NCBI RefSeq assembly: GCF_003231285.1
Contig: NZ_QKNS01000007.1
Span: 248,001-312,000 of the forward strand
Direction: 5' to 3'
From: Hymenobacter sediminis
GTDB taxonomy: Bacteria > Bacteroidota > Bacteroidia > Cytophagales > Hymenobacteraceae
Length of the DNA stretch: 64,000 nucleotides
How positions within the stretch are numbered: position 1 is the first letter of the stretch; each line of letters opens with the position of its first letter. The translations under genes and the position numbers were made by a program. Of the stretch, positions 57,011 to 64,000 are shown piece by piece. The notes under the pieces were generated by a model that had not been told where the DNA came from, made no database searches, and saw nothing but the letters and a program-made list of their open reading frames with translations.

Positions 57011-57685
57011 ATGAATCTACCCTTTGTTCTGGAATTCCTGCGCGACCTTGCTGCCAACAACAACAAAGCCTGGATGGATGCGCACCGCGCCGACTACCAG
57101 CGTGCCCGCACCGAATACACCGCCTTTGTAGCTGAGCTGCTGCGCTTAGCTTCCGCCGACCTGCAGCCCGGCCTACGCGGCCTGAATCCCTCCGACGTGA
57201 TGTTTCGCATCAACAAGAACGACCGGTTTCAGCAGAGCGACGAGCCTTACAAGCGCCACATGGGGGCAGGCTTTAAGCCCGGCGGGCGCCATAGCCCCCG
57301 GGCCGGCTACTTTGTGGCCGTAGAACCCGGCGGTGAGACCTATGTAGGAGCCGGCCGCTGGCTACCTGAGCCAGCCCAGCTGGCCCGTATCCGGCAGGAA
57401 ATTCATTACAACGCCCCCGCCTTTCATGCTCTGCGGCAGGATGCGGAGCTGCTCCGGCAGTTCCCGACTGGGTTGGATATGTCGCAGGCTCTGAAAACTG
57501 CCCCCAAGGGCTATGACCGCAACGACCCCGACGTAGAGTGGCTGCGGCTCAAAAGCTTTTTTGTGTGGCGCTCTTTCCCCGATGCTGACGTGCGCCGCCC
57601 CGATTTCCCGACCCGCGTGCTCGAGGCTTGGCAGGCGGCCAAGCCCTTCGTGCAATTTCTTAACGAGGCCATGACAGAGGACTAA
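57011..57685 (+). CDS. DUF2461 domain-containing protein
   Basis: A 224-residue soluble protein matching DUF2461: it opens with FVLEFLRDLAANNNKAWMDAH, then SDVMFRINKNDRFQQSDEPYKRH. A central GGETYVGAGRW and the late KSFFVWRSFPDADV complete the pattern. The family is common in Bacteroidota and other phyla and has no established function. No signal peptide is present, so it is cytoplasmic. It converges, across a repeat-rich hairpin, on the deoxynucleoside kinase gene. Confidence 0.92.
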   Translation: MNLPFVLEFLRDLAANNNKAWMDAHRADYQRARTEYTAFVAELLRLASADLQPGLRGLNPSDVMFRINKNDRFQQSDEPYKRHMGAGFKPGGRHSPRAGYFVAVEPGGETYVGAGRWLPEPAQLARIRQEIHYNAPAFHALRQDAELLRQFPTGLDMSQALKTAPKGYDRNDPDVEWLRLKSFFVWRSFPDADVRRPDFPTRVLEAWQAAKPFVQFLNEAMTED

Positions 57686-57763
57686 AGCGGCGAAATAGCG
57701 AGTTTGTCGTTCTCACGGATTAGGCTTCACAACCAGCCCCAGGGCAGCAAGCCTACCCCCTCA

Positions 57764-57838
57764 AACACTCTAAAGCCCCAGCGCGACGACACCAACCGTT
57801 CAACAACGGGTGTCGCCCCACTGGGGCTTCAGAGTGTT
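57764..57838. repeat. Long hairpin with AAGCCCCAG/CTGGGGCTT core
   Basis: Left arm 57764-57793 and right arm 57809-57838 pair over most of 30 bp, with outer AACACTCT/AGAGTGTT, core AAGCCCCAG/CTGGGGCTT and inner CGACACC/GGTGTCG. It lies between the DUF2461 (+) and deoxynucleoside kinase (-) genes. The core resembles a dispersed Bacteroidota palindrome class. Confidence 0.75.
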
Positions 57839-57938
57839 ATTTCGTTGGGTTTCCTACCACCATACCAGCCCCTTAGGGCTGTCTGCGTGGCTTACACCGC
57901 GAGAAACACAAACTCATCAGCTCACTATTTCACCCCCT

Positions 57939-58562
57939 CTAGAAGAGTCCAAACAACGTGCTGTTGATTTTCTCGATGATGACGCTCAAATCCTCTGGGT
58001 TGTTCACGTAGTCGAGGTTGTTTACATCTACAATCAGCAGCTTGCCGTGCTTGTAGCTGCTGATCCACTCCTCGTAGTGCTCGTTTAGGTGGCGCAGGTA
58101 GTCAATCTTGATATTATTCTCGTAGTCGCGGTTGCGCTTGTCGATTTGCGACACCAGCTTGGGTAGGTCGGCGCGCAGGTACAGCAGCAAGTCAGGCGGG
58201 TTCACCATGCTAATCATAGAGGTGAACAGGCTCAGGTAATTCTGATAGTCCCGCTCCGACATCAGGCCCGATTGGTGCAGGTTGGCCGCAAAAATGTGGG
58301 CGTCTTCGTAAATCGTGCGGTCCTGAATAACGCCTTTACCGGCCTGTTGCAGCGCCTTAATGTGCTGGGTTTGGCGGAAGCGGCTGTTGAGGAAATACAC
58401 CTGCAAATGGAAGGCCCACCGTGGCATATCGTCGTAAAAATCCTTGAGGTACGGATTATGATCCACGTCCTCCAGGAATACTTCCCAGTTGAAGTGATGA
58501 GCCAATTTGTTGGCCAGGGTAGTTTTGCCGGCCCCAATGTTACCGACGATTGCAATGTGCAT
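57939..58562 (-). CDS. Deoxynucleoside kinase
   Basis: A 207-residue kinase that phosphorylates deoxynucleosides for the dNTP salvage pathway. The P-loop GNIGAGKTT is at residues 7-15. The base-binding and catalytic region contains FLEDVDHNPYLKDFYDD, the DRTIYEDAHIFA motif (DRS/E-type) near residue 81, and the lid with YLRADLPKLVSQIDKRNRDYE. It belongs to the dNK/dGK family; which base is preferred cannot be told. A Trp-containing WISSYKHGK loop precedes the C-terminus. It diverges from the 58699 gene with 136 bp between starts. Confidence 0.92.
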   Translation of the reverse strand: MHIAIVGNIGAGKTTLANKLAHHFNWEVFLEDVDHNPYLKDFYDDMPRWAFHLQVYFLNSRFRQTQHIKALQQAGKGVIQDRTIYEDAHIFAANLHQSGLMSERDYQNYLSLFTSMISMVNPPDLLLYLRADLPKLVSQIDKRNRDYENNIKIDYLRHLNEHYEEWISSYKHGKLLIVDVNNLDYVNNPEDLSVIIEKINSTLFGLF

Positions 58563-58698
58563 GAGCGAAGCGCAGAAAAAAACGGACCGACAAAAATAGC
58601 GGATGCGGACTGAACCAAATAGTAGTTGAGCTTAGATCCAACTCATTCTTGCATTCAGTATATTAAGTTCTATTTGCTTTGTCCTCCTCGCCTCGCTC

Positions 58699-59163
58699 AT
58701 GGACTCCCTACCCCTCGAATCACTTGGAACCCTGACCGATGCGCACGGCAACCTCATTATGGAGCTATTGCACTCGCCTGCGCACCGGGTGCTGTATATT
58801 CGGTGGTTCGGTAATCTTACGGGGCGGGAGGTTTCATATGCCACAGAGGAAATAGCGCGGGTGCAGTCGGAGCTAAACTACCCGCTGCTGCTGAACGACA
58901 AAAGCAACGCCACCGGCGACTGGAGCGAAGCCATGGATTGGGTAGAGTACGAGGTGCTACCCCAGGTACTGGACTCGGGCCTGCGGGCTATTGCTTATGT
59001 CTTCTCGCCTGACATGCATAATCAGCTAATCAGTATGCGCTTTTTTGAGCGGGTCAAGCAGTACGTGCCTATTCAGATGTTCTATGATCTGCCTTCGGCC
59101 TGGCAATGGTTGCGTCGCTACCGCCTACCGCCCAGCGCCGCGCTGCAACCCGACCAAGCGTGA
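58699..59163 (+). CDS. Conserved hypothetical protein, STAS-like
   Basis: A 154-residue soluble protein with alternating strands and helices: LIMELLHSPAHRVLYIRWFG, a helix with EIARVQSELNYPLLLNDK, DWSEAMDWVEYEVLPQVLD, then IAYVFSPDMHNQLISMRFFE. The pattern is close to SpoIIAA/STAS-like single domains and is similar in size to the 276-704 gene. I assign no function. The AT-rich promoter region 58563-58698 is shared with the divergent kinase gene. Confidence 0.72.
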   Translation: MDSLPLESLGTLTDAHGNLIMELLHSPAHRVLYIRWFGNLTGREVSYATEEIARVQSELNYPLLLNDKSNATGDWSEAMDWVEYEVLPQVLDSGLRAIAYVFSPDMHNQLISMRFFERVKQYVPIQMFYDLPSAWQWLRRYRLPPSAALQPDQA

Positions 59164-59180
59164 CTTTTACGGAATCATGA

Positions 59181-59218
59181 AAAAGCCGCGCTGCCTTTTC
59201 AGAGGTAGCGCGGCTTTT
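59181..59218. terminator. Terminator after the STAS-like gene
   Basis: A 15-bp stem with one wobble (59181-59195 with 59204-59218) and an 8-nt loop, flanked by A and T runs. It lies between convergent genes and should work both ways. Confidence 0.88.
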
Positions 59219-59246
59219 GCAGTGTAGCTGGGGTAATACCAGGCTG

Positions 59247-59927
59247 CTATTCCCGAATAACGTCTTTCACGTTGCGGGCTTTTTCCAGGGTCCGGAACTC
59301 ACCCTGAAGGCTCCTGATGCGCAGGCGCTCTTCCAGTGGGAGCTGCTCACGCACCTGCTCGTAGCGGGCATTCAGGCGGCTCAGCACGGCACTGGCAGCG
59401 CTCCAGTCGGCCTGGGTCCAGTTCTTTTTATCAGAGCGCATGGTTTCAACCAACCGGAAGTACAGGTCGGGCAGCTCCGTAGGGCGGGCTTGGCTGATGT
59501 TTACATCCTCGCCCAGGAACCGGCGCTGGGCCTGGTCGGCAGTGGCGGGGCGGCGGGCGGCGGCATCGAGGCTATCCTGGCGGGTAGCCCATTTCCGGTA
59601 CCGAACCTTCTGGGTATCATACTCACGCTTGCCTTCCACCGTCAGGCTATCCACGGCCTTATCGATGCGGCGGCTTTGGCGGTCAAACTCCTCCGTGAGG
59701 CGGGGCAGTTCGCGGCGCGCCGTGGTAGCGGCCTGATCTACCTTGCTGTTGACCCAGTCGCTGAACACACGTAGGTCGCGCTCCACGCCGGCCGTAGTAG
59801 AACTGGCCGAGGGCGACTTGGTGGTTGTTTTGGGGGTAGTTTTAGGCGTTTGCTGGGCCGAGGCAGCCGGAACAGCCAGCAGACCAACTGCCGCAAGTAG
59901 TGTAAGGAAAAGCAAGGAAGGTTTCAT
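59247..59927 (-). CDS. Secreted coiled-coil protein of unknown function
   Basis: A 226-residue protein with a signal peptide (MKPSLLFLTLLAAVGLLAV, cleavage near ASAQ). A Thr/Pro/Lys-rich linker follows, then a long helix-rich region (RELPRLTEEFDRQSRRIDKA, YEQVREQLPLEERLRIRSLQ) likely to form a coiled coil. I recognise no named domain. It is probably periplasmic or surface-attached. The start at 59927 begins the signal peptide; the extension to 60125 overlaps the divergent GNAT gene and is rejected. Confidence 0.75.
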   Translation of the reverse strand: MKPSLLFLTLLAAVGLLAVPAASAQQTPKTTPKTTTKSPSASSTTAGVERDLRVFSDWVNSKVDQAATTARRELPRLTEEFDRQSRRIDKAVDSLTVEGKREYDTQKVRYRKWATRQDSLDAAARRPATADQAQRRFLGEDVNISQARPTELPDLYFRLVETMRSDKKNWTQADWSAASAVLSRLNARYEQVREQLPLEERLRIRSLQGEFRTLEKARNVKDVIRE

Positions 59928-60093
59928 AGGCAGGTGCGCGTCGGGAGAAAGGAAGGGATGGTGATGAAGTAAAACACAAAAACGGTCCCGGAGCCGAACT
60001 CGTGTAACAGAGGCAGGCAATTTCCGGCCCAAAACGAGCAAAAGCGGGGCCAGGGTTCGGTTTTGCGCCGAATAATGCCGTTTTTTGCCCGCT

Positions 60094-60609
60094 ATGTCAG
60101 TATCTGCCGCCGCTCCGCTTCGCATTCAGTCCGCTACCCTCGCCGATATTCCAACCATCATCGAACTGGCGGAAGCTACTTGGGAGCCGACCTACCGCTT
60201 TATTATTTCGCGGGAGCAGATTGACTACATGTACCGGGTAATTTACACGCCGGCTTCCCTGCAGCGGCAAATGGCCGAGCAAGGACATACATTTCTGCTG
60301 GTGTACGTAGAAGACGAGCCTCGGGGCTATGCTTCCTTCTCGGCCCAACCTACAGAAGGGCTCTACAAGCTGCACAAGATCTATGTATTACCCTCGGCGC
60401 AGGGCCAGGGTTTGGGGCAGCAGCTCATTGGGGCCGTGGAGCAGGCAGTGCGTGAGGCCGGCGGACATGCGCTGGAGCTCAACGTGAATCGGCACAACCC
60501 GGCCCTGGCTTTTTACGAGCGGCAGGGTTTCCAGCTTCACCGCGAAGAGGACATAGCCATTGGCCCCTACTGGATGAACGATTACGTGATGCGCAAGGAA
60601 TTGCGCTAG
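60094..60609 (+). CDS. GNAT family N-acetyltransferase
   Basis: A 171-residue acetyltransferase. The acetyl-CoA pyrophosphate loop (GQGLGQQLIGAVEQAV) lies near residue 107 after strand LHKIYVLPSAQ, and NRHNPALAFYERQGF near residue 132 is the C-terminal signature. It acetylates an unknown small molecule or protein N-terminus. The start at 60094 leaves a short leader; the ORF also opens at 60085. It is divergent from the secreted coiled-coil gene and 35 bp upstream of the CDGSH gene, so co-transcription is likely. Confidence 0.9.
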   Translation: MSVSAAAPLRIQSATLADIPTIIELAEATWEPTYRFIISREQIDYMYRVIYTPASLQRQMAEQGHTFLLVYVEDEPRGYASFSAQPTEGLYKLHKIYVLPSAQGQGLGQQLIGAVEQAVREAGGHALELNVNRHNPALAFYERQGFQLHREEDIAIGPYWMNDYVMRKELR

Positions 60610-60644
60610 CCTCTCTTCACACTCACTTTTCACCCCATTACCAT

Positions 60645-60932
60645 ATGGCCACTAAACTTACCGTGCTCAGCAACGGCTCTCTGCGCGTAGAGGGCACCGA
60701 TTTCGAACTAGTAGATGCTCAGGGTCAGCCCTACGGCCTGGGCGGGCGCGAGCGGATAAGCATCTGCCGCTGCGGCCTCTCGAACAATAAGCCTTTCTGC
60801 GACGGTTCGCACAAGGGCCACTTCGAGCACAACGCCGTAGCCTTCGACTTGCCTACCCCTGGCGGCGCCCCCACTCCCCCGGCCCCGGCGGCTCCTACCC
60901 TCCCCGATGCTGGTAACCAACCACTGGCTTAA
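60645..60932 (+). CDS. CDGSH iron-sulfur protein
   Basis: A 95-residue protein with one CDGSH [2Fe-2S] motif: ICRCGLSNNKPFCDGSHKG near residues 43-61, in which three Cys and one His bind the cluster. Such small proteins occur in bacteria as redox or iron-handling factors; the in vivo partner here is unknown. The last 30 residues are a Pro/Ala-rich tail without structure. It follows the GNAT gene by 35 bp on the same strand. Confidence 0.93.
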   Translation: MATKLTVLSNGSLRVEGTDFELVDAQGQPYGLGGRERISICRCGLSNNKPFCDGSHKGHFEHNAVAFDLPTPGGAPTPPAPAAPTLPDAGNQPLA

Positions 60933-60948
60933 CCTTCGGGTTAGTCAC

Positions 60949-60995
60949 AAACCACAAGGCCCGCTGCCAATATCTGGCAGCGGGCCTTGTGGTTT
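60949..60995. terminator. Perfect 21-bp inverted repeat between convergent genes
   Basis: 60949-60969 and 60975-60995 are exact complements with a 5-nt loop. It lies between the CDGSH gene (+) and the acyl-CoA-binding gene (-). The T tract is short (GGTTT). Confidence 0.85.
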
Positions 60996-61010
60996 AGGGC
61001 TGTTATCTGC

Positions 61011-61262
61011 CTAGAACAGAGAATTCACGAAGTCAACGTACTCCTGGCGGGCTTCGTCCTGCGACTTGCCGCGCAAGCCAGCCCAGGCGTCGTACTTGGC
61101 AATGGCTTTGAAGTCGAAACCACCGGGACGGTCGCCGGATACGTCGCCTTCGCTGGCCTGCTTGAACAAGGCGTATAGCTTCAGAAGCGTAGAGTTATCG
61201 GGTTTGCTGGGGAGCTGCTGCACGCGCTGCTGTGCGGCTTCAAAATCGGCGGGAGTTGCCAT
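61011..61262 (-). CDS. Acyl-CoA-binding protein
   Basis: An 83-residue four-helix protein matching ACBP. The ligand-contacting signature (STLLKLYALFKQASEGDV) is followed by KAIAKYDAWAGLRGKSQDEA and the terminal YVDFVNSLF. It binds and transports long-chain acyl-CoA esters in the cytoplasm. ACBPs are widespread in eukaryotes and more sporadic in bacteria. The start at 61262 is the ATG of MATPADFEAAQQRV; the longer frame to 61406 is rejected because it has no homologue-like sequence. Confidence 0.93.
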   Translation of the reverse strand: MATPADFEAAQQRVQQLPSKPDNSTLLKLYALFKQASEGDVSGDRPGGFDFKAIAKYDAWAGLRGKSQDEARQEYVDFVNSLF

Positions 61263-61430
61263 AAGGGGTAGGAAGTGAAGAGAGAAGGTGAGGGTAATGC
61301 TTGCCAGCGCCAGTTGACAGCAGGTGGCGGCAAAAGATACGGATTGCGGGGCAATTAGGCTGCATGCAGCGTTTTTTCGCGTCGTATATTCCGCTCCACT
61401 TCTCACTTCCTACCCCTTCTCTTTGTCTCT

Positions 61431-62729
61431 ATGCTCCAACGACTACTCGCCGGCGCGACCCTAGGTGGCGCCCTCCTGCTGGCTCCGGCCGCCTGGGCCC
61501 AGAAAACCTATTTACATTGCGGCCGATTGCTGGATATGCGCCAGGACCGCGCCCAAACCGAAATGACGGTGGTGGTTGAAAACGGCCGCATCGTGGCAGT
61601 GCAGCGCGGCTACGCTACCCCTGCCACCGCGCAGGATAAGGTGGTGGACCTGAAAAACCGCACTGTACTACCCGGCCTCATCGACTGCCATGTGCACCTG
61701 GAGGGCGAAACCAGCAAAGACAACTACCTCAAGGAATTCACCCAAAACCCCGCCGACGTAGCCTTTGGCTCTTTGGAGTACGCCCGCAAAACTTTGCAGG
61801 CGGGCTTTACCACTGTCCGCGACCTGGGCGGCTCGGGCGTAAACCTGGCGTTGCGCAACGCCATTAACCGGGGGCAGGTAACGGGGCCCCGCATTTTCAC
61901 GGCGGGCAAGGCTATTTCGGGTACCGGCGGGCACATGGACCCCACCAACGGTTACCGCCTCGACTTGATGGGCATGCCCGGCCCTGCTGACGGGGTAGCC
62001 AACGGTCCCGACCAGGGGCGGCAGGCCGTGCGCGAGCAGTACAAGCGGGGCGCCGACCTCATCAAAATAGCCAGCACCGGCGGGGTACTCAGCGTAGCCA
62101 AAGACGGCTCGGCTCCGCAGTTCACGGAAGAGGAAATCAGGGCAGTGGTACAGACCGCCCGCGACCTGGGCCTGAACGTGGCCTGCCACGCCCACGGTGC
62201 CGAGGGCATGAAGCGAGCCATCCGGGCCGGCGTAACCAGCATTGAGCATGGCACCCTGATGGACGACGAAACCATTCAACTCATGAAGAAGAACGGCACT
62301 TGGTACGTGCCTACCATCACGGCCGGAAAGTCCGTAGCCGACTCGGCCGCCAAGAACCCTACCTACTACCCCCCACTGGTAACGCCAAAGGCCCTGGCTA
62401 TTGGCCCCAAGCTGCAGGGCACCTTTGGGCGCGCCTACAAGGCCGGGGTGAAAATTGCTTTCGGCACCGATGCTTCCGTGTTTCGGCACGGGGTAAACGC
62501 GCTGGAGTTTCGGTACATGGTAGAGGCCGGCATGCCCACGGTGCAGGCGCTGCGCTCGGCAACGGTAAACGCGGCAGAGTTGCAGGGCCAAACGGCCAAC
62601 CTAGGCACGCTGGAGCCCGGTAAGCTGGCCGATGTGGTAGCCGTGGAAGGCGACCCAGTGCAGGACATCAATGCTATGCAGCGCATACGTTTCGTGATGA
62701 AGCAGGGGGTAGTATATCGGCAGGAGTAA
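61431..62729 (+). CDS. Secreted metal-dependent amidohydrolase
   Basis: A 432-residue protein with a signal peptide (cleavage near AWAQ). The amidohydrolase metal motifs are HVH (LIDCHVHLEGE) near residue 86, then a His pair (NVACHAHGAEGM) near 245, TSIEHGTLMDD near 268, and the Asp in FGTDASVFRHG near 346. The family includes imidazolonepropionase-like and prolidase-like enzymes. Being exported suggests digestion of peptides or amides outside the cytoplasm. Exact substrate is unknown. It is a single-gene unit closed by a terminator. Confidence 0.9.
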   Translation: MLQRLLAGATLGGALLLAPAAWAQKTYLHCGRLLDMRQDRAQTEMTVVVENGRIVAVQRGYATPATAQDKVVDLKNRTVLPGLIDCHVHLEGETSKDNYLKEFTQNPADVAFGSLEYARKTLQAGFTTVRDLGGSGVNLALRNAINRGQVTGPRIFTAGKAISGTGGHMDPTNGYRLDLMGMPGPADGVANGPDQGRQAVREQYKRGADLIKIASTGGVLSVAKDGSAPQFTEEEIRAVVQTARDLGLNVACHAHGAEGMKRAIRAGVTSIEHGTLMDDETIQLMKKNGTWYVPTITAGKSVADSAAKNPTYYPPLVTPKALAIGPKLQGTFGRAYKAGVKIAFGTDASVFRHGVNALEFRYMVEAGMPTVQALRSATVNAAELQGQTANLGTLEPGKLADVVAVEGDPVQDINAMQRIRFVMKQGVVYRQE

Positions 62730-62784
62730 GCACTTGTGAGGGGCAAACGGCCACTCTTCTGCCTACCTCGACTATAACATTTGG

Positions 62785-62819
62785 ACGGCGTAACCGCGTA
62801 CAGCGGTTACGCCGTTTTT
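62785..62819 (+). terminator. Terminator after the amidohydrolase gene
   Basis: A 13-bp perfect stem (62785-62797 with 62803-62815) with a 5-nt loop is followed by TTTT. It ends just before the CinA gene. Confidence 0.9.
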
Positions 62820-62827
62820 ACTTTCTC

Positions 62828-63355
62828 ATGAAGCCCAACGACTTAAATAAACTCGCGCAGAAATTTCTGCAATACAAACTCACGCTGGCTTTTGCGGAAA
62901 GCTGCACAGCGGGCCTGCTGGCCTCTGAATTCGTGAAGGCTTTCGGGAGCAGCGAGGTGCTGCTGGGTTCCGTAGTAACTTACCACCCCGTAGCCAAAGA
63001 GCGCCTGCTAGGCGTGAAAAAGGACACCCTAGCCCTATACACCGCCGAAAGCCAACAGGTAACCAACGAAATGGTGATGGGCCTGCACAAACACCTGCCC
63101 ACCGCCGACATCTGCGTGGCCGTAACGGGCCTGTGTGCTGGTGGGGCTTCAGAATCAGAGGAGAAGCCCGTGGGTACCATGTATTTCACAGTGCTGCACC
63201 AGAAACGAGCCTACGAGCTGCGCCAAGAATTTGAAGGCGACTGTGACAAGGTGCGCCAACTGGCCGTGGACTACATCTTCAACTACCTCGACAATCTCCT
63301 CGATGAGTTTGCCGAGCAACACGCTGGCTCGGCCGTGGAAGAGAAAATGAAATAG
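62828..63355 (+). CDS. CinA C-terminal domain protein (NMN deamidase-like)
   Basis: A 175-residue protein consisting of the CinA C-terminal domain alone. The catalytic Ser lies in AFAESCTAGLLA, with Tyr and Lys in SVVTYHPVAKERLLG. The late signature AVTGLCAGGASESEEKPVGT is standard. In pyridine-nucleotide salvage, such proteins convert nicotinamide mononucleotide to nicotinic acid mononucleotide (PncC). The GLCAGG loop has a Cys where other members often have Ile or Gly. No MocR or other nad gene is linked. Confidence 0.9.
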   Translation: MKPNDLNKLAQKFLQYKLTLAFAESCTAGLLASEFVKAFGSSEVLLGSVVTYHPVAKERLLGVKKDTLALYTAESQQVTNEMVMGLHKHLPTADICVAVTGLCAGGASESEEKPVGTMYFTVLHQKRAYELRQEFEGDCDKVRQLAVDYIFNYLDNLLDEFAEQHAGSAVEEKMK

Positions 63356-63422
63356 GCAGTTAGCTCTGATGCGGAAGCAGAGTTGAACTCCTCATTTCCA
63401 AGGCACTACCCCCTGAATCTTG

Positions 63423-63460
63423 ACAAGCCCTTGACGCCAGTACAAGCGTCAAGGGCTTGT
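63423..63460. terminator. Hairpin between convergent genes
   Basis: 63423-63437 and 63446-63460 are exact 15-bp complements around an 8-nt loop. It lies between the CinA gene (+) and the truncated kinase-like gene (-). There is no long T run. Confidence 0.72.
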
Positions 63461-63523
63461 GCGTTTATATGAACCTCGGGGTCAAAATAGTGGCTTCGCT
63501 CGCCCTGACAACTGACCAAATCA

Positions 63524-64000
63524 TTACTTCACTACCTTATTTCGGCCCAGCATCAGCAGCAGGTTCAGGCGAACCACATCGCCCATGGAGCGGCAGGCGG
63601 TGAACTGATCGGTGTGGTGGTGCCGGTTGAGCTGGGCTTTCAGCTGAGCTACCTTTTCCGGGGGCGATACTTCATCTTGGCGCAGGCAGTCGATAAGGTC
63701 CTTAAGGCGGTAACGCTCCGAGCGAGCCCGGCGAGCCATTAGGGTACGCTCTTCGGTTTGGTACTGCCGGATGGTTTCCGCTTCTAGCAGCTTGCTACAC
63801 AGCAGCACTACGGCCCGGTTGTCTTTGAAAAACTGAGGCAGGTACATGTTCTTTTTGCCTTCGTAGCACTGCTGGTCGAAGTCGATGGCGCGCACGCGGT
63901 ACTGCTCGTCCTCAAAGTCGGGCGTCACGTCGATGACGTAGTTGTAGGCCCGCATATCGCCGAGCAGACGGGCGAAGCACCGCTCATTGAACTTCACGAA
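63524..64000 (-). CDS. Kinase-like protein, C-terminal part (truncated by window end)
   Basis: About 158 codons are present. The gene clearly continues beyond the window, so the ATG at 63997 may not be the true start. The GDMRAYNYVIDV segment followed by RVRAIDFDQQCYEG looks like the catalytic loop (HxDxxxxN) and metal-binding DFD of phosphotransferases of the kinase fold, with His replaced by Gly. This is an inference from pattern, not a family match. The last 100 residues are helical and basic (ARRARSERYRLKDLIDCL). I do not name the family. Confidence 0.55.
   Translation of the reverse strand, partial: FVKFNERCFARLLGDMRAYNYVIDVTPDFEDEQYRVRAIDFDQQCYEGKKNMYLPQFFKDNRAVVLLCSKLLEAETIRQYQTEERTLMARRARSERYRLKDLIDCLRQDEVSPPEKVAQLKAQLNRHHHTDQFTACRSMGDVVRLNLLLMLGRNKVVK

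Noticed and set aside
61668-62591. 307-codon frame opposite the amidohydrolase gene
   Set aside because: It is antisense to a gene with intact metal motifs and shows no family features.
1-64000. CRISPR arrays, prophage, insertion sequences, integrase genes and complete defence systems
   Set aside because: I saw no spaced direct repeats, transposase, integrase or phage structural motifs. The repeats found are hairpin elements, not arrays.

Overview
The window looks like chromosome from a GC-rich member of the Bacteroidota, most likely Hymenobacter or a close relative in the Cytophagales. The evidence is indirect. Many genes are preceded by the Bacteroidota -7 promoter element TAnnTTTG. One secreted protein has a type IX secretion C-terminal sorting domain. 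Several families are typical of this group (DUF6799, DUF2911, an RfaE1-type kinase, a TonB-domain periplasmic protein). GC content is high with local AT-rich islands. Nearly all of the window is ordinary chromosomal housekeeping and envelope biology. I see no phage, insertion sequence, CRISPR array or complete defence island.

Layout. 1-11 kb: the tail of dnaK, an FAD monooxygenase, a membrane-anchored EEP-family phosphatase/nuclease with purE, a MarC-type membrane protein, hemE, the heptose-7-phosphate kinase rfaE1, a class I aminotransferase, and a large fusion of a GT2 glycosyltransferase to a worn-down polyprenyl glycosylphosphotransferase. 11-15.5 kb: recR, clpS, and a DUF4132 protein with a small partner, all on the minus strand. 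15.5-22.7 kb: small envelope proteins, a YceI/MarR pair with a visible candidate operator, a dipeptide epimerase and a dicarboxylate symporter. 22.9-30.2 kb: a pair of M16 peptidases (one active, one without the zinc motif), a T9SS cargo protein, a lipoprotein and a large GAF-like protein. 30.2-32.1 kb: two PAP2 phosphatases flanking a tRNA-Leu(CAG). 32.1-44.8 kb: a methyltransferase, an M61 peptidase, a Bax-inhibitor-1 protein, an MBL-fold hydrolase, a sodium:solute symporter, a TonB-domain protein, an ABC exporter, two overlapping YcxB-like genes and a DUF2911 protein. 44.9-50.3 kb (minus): a second sodium:solute symporter coupled to a tiny membrane protein, a third PAP2 protein and a PIG-L deacetylase with an odd low-GC internal segment. 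50.4-64 kb: a subtilase, YitT, MOSC, DUF547, DUF2461, deoxynucleoside kinase, GNAT, CDGSH, acyl-CoA-binding, amidohydrolase and CinA-type genes, ending in a truncated kinase-like gene.

How the genes work together. Most transcription units are short (one to three genes). They are separated by unusually long and perfect hairpins, several with stems of 20-32 bp, which sit between convergent genes and probably act as bidirectional terminators. The clearest functional couplings are marR-yceI, the M16 pair, purE with the EEP gene, the DUF4132 pair, the overlapping YcxB-like pair, and the small membrane protein overlapping its symporter.

Most worth a second look: a 66-bp perfect palindrome; a repeat family that forms 32-bp hairpins and runs into a gene start; a small gene whose frame switches at a T6 run; a low-GC block inside the PIG-L gene; start codons lying only 3-8 nt after -7 boxes; and the GT2 fusion with a degenerate phosphoglycosyltransferase domain. 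I found no clearly new multi-gene system. The DUF4132 pair is the best candidate for an incompletely understood module.
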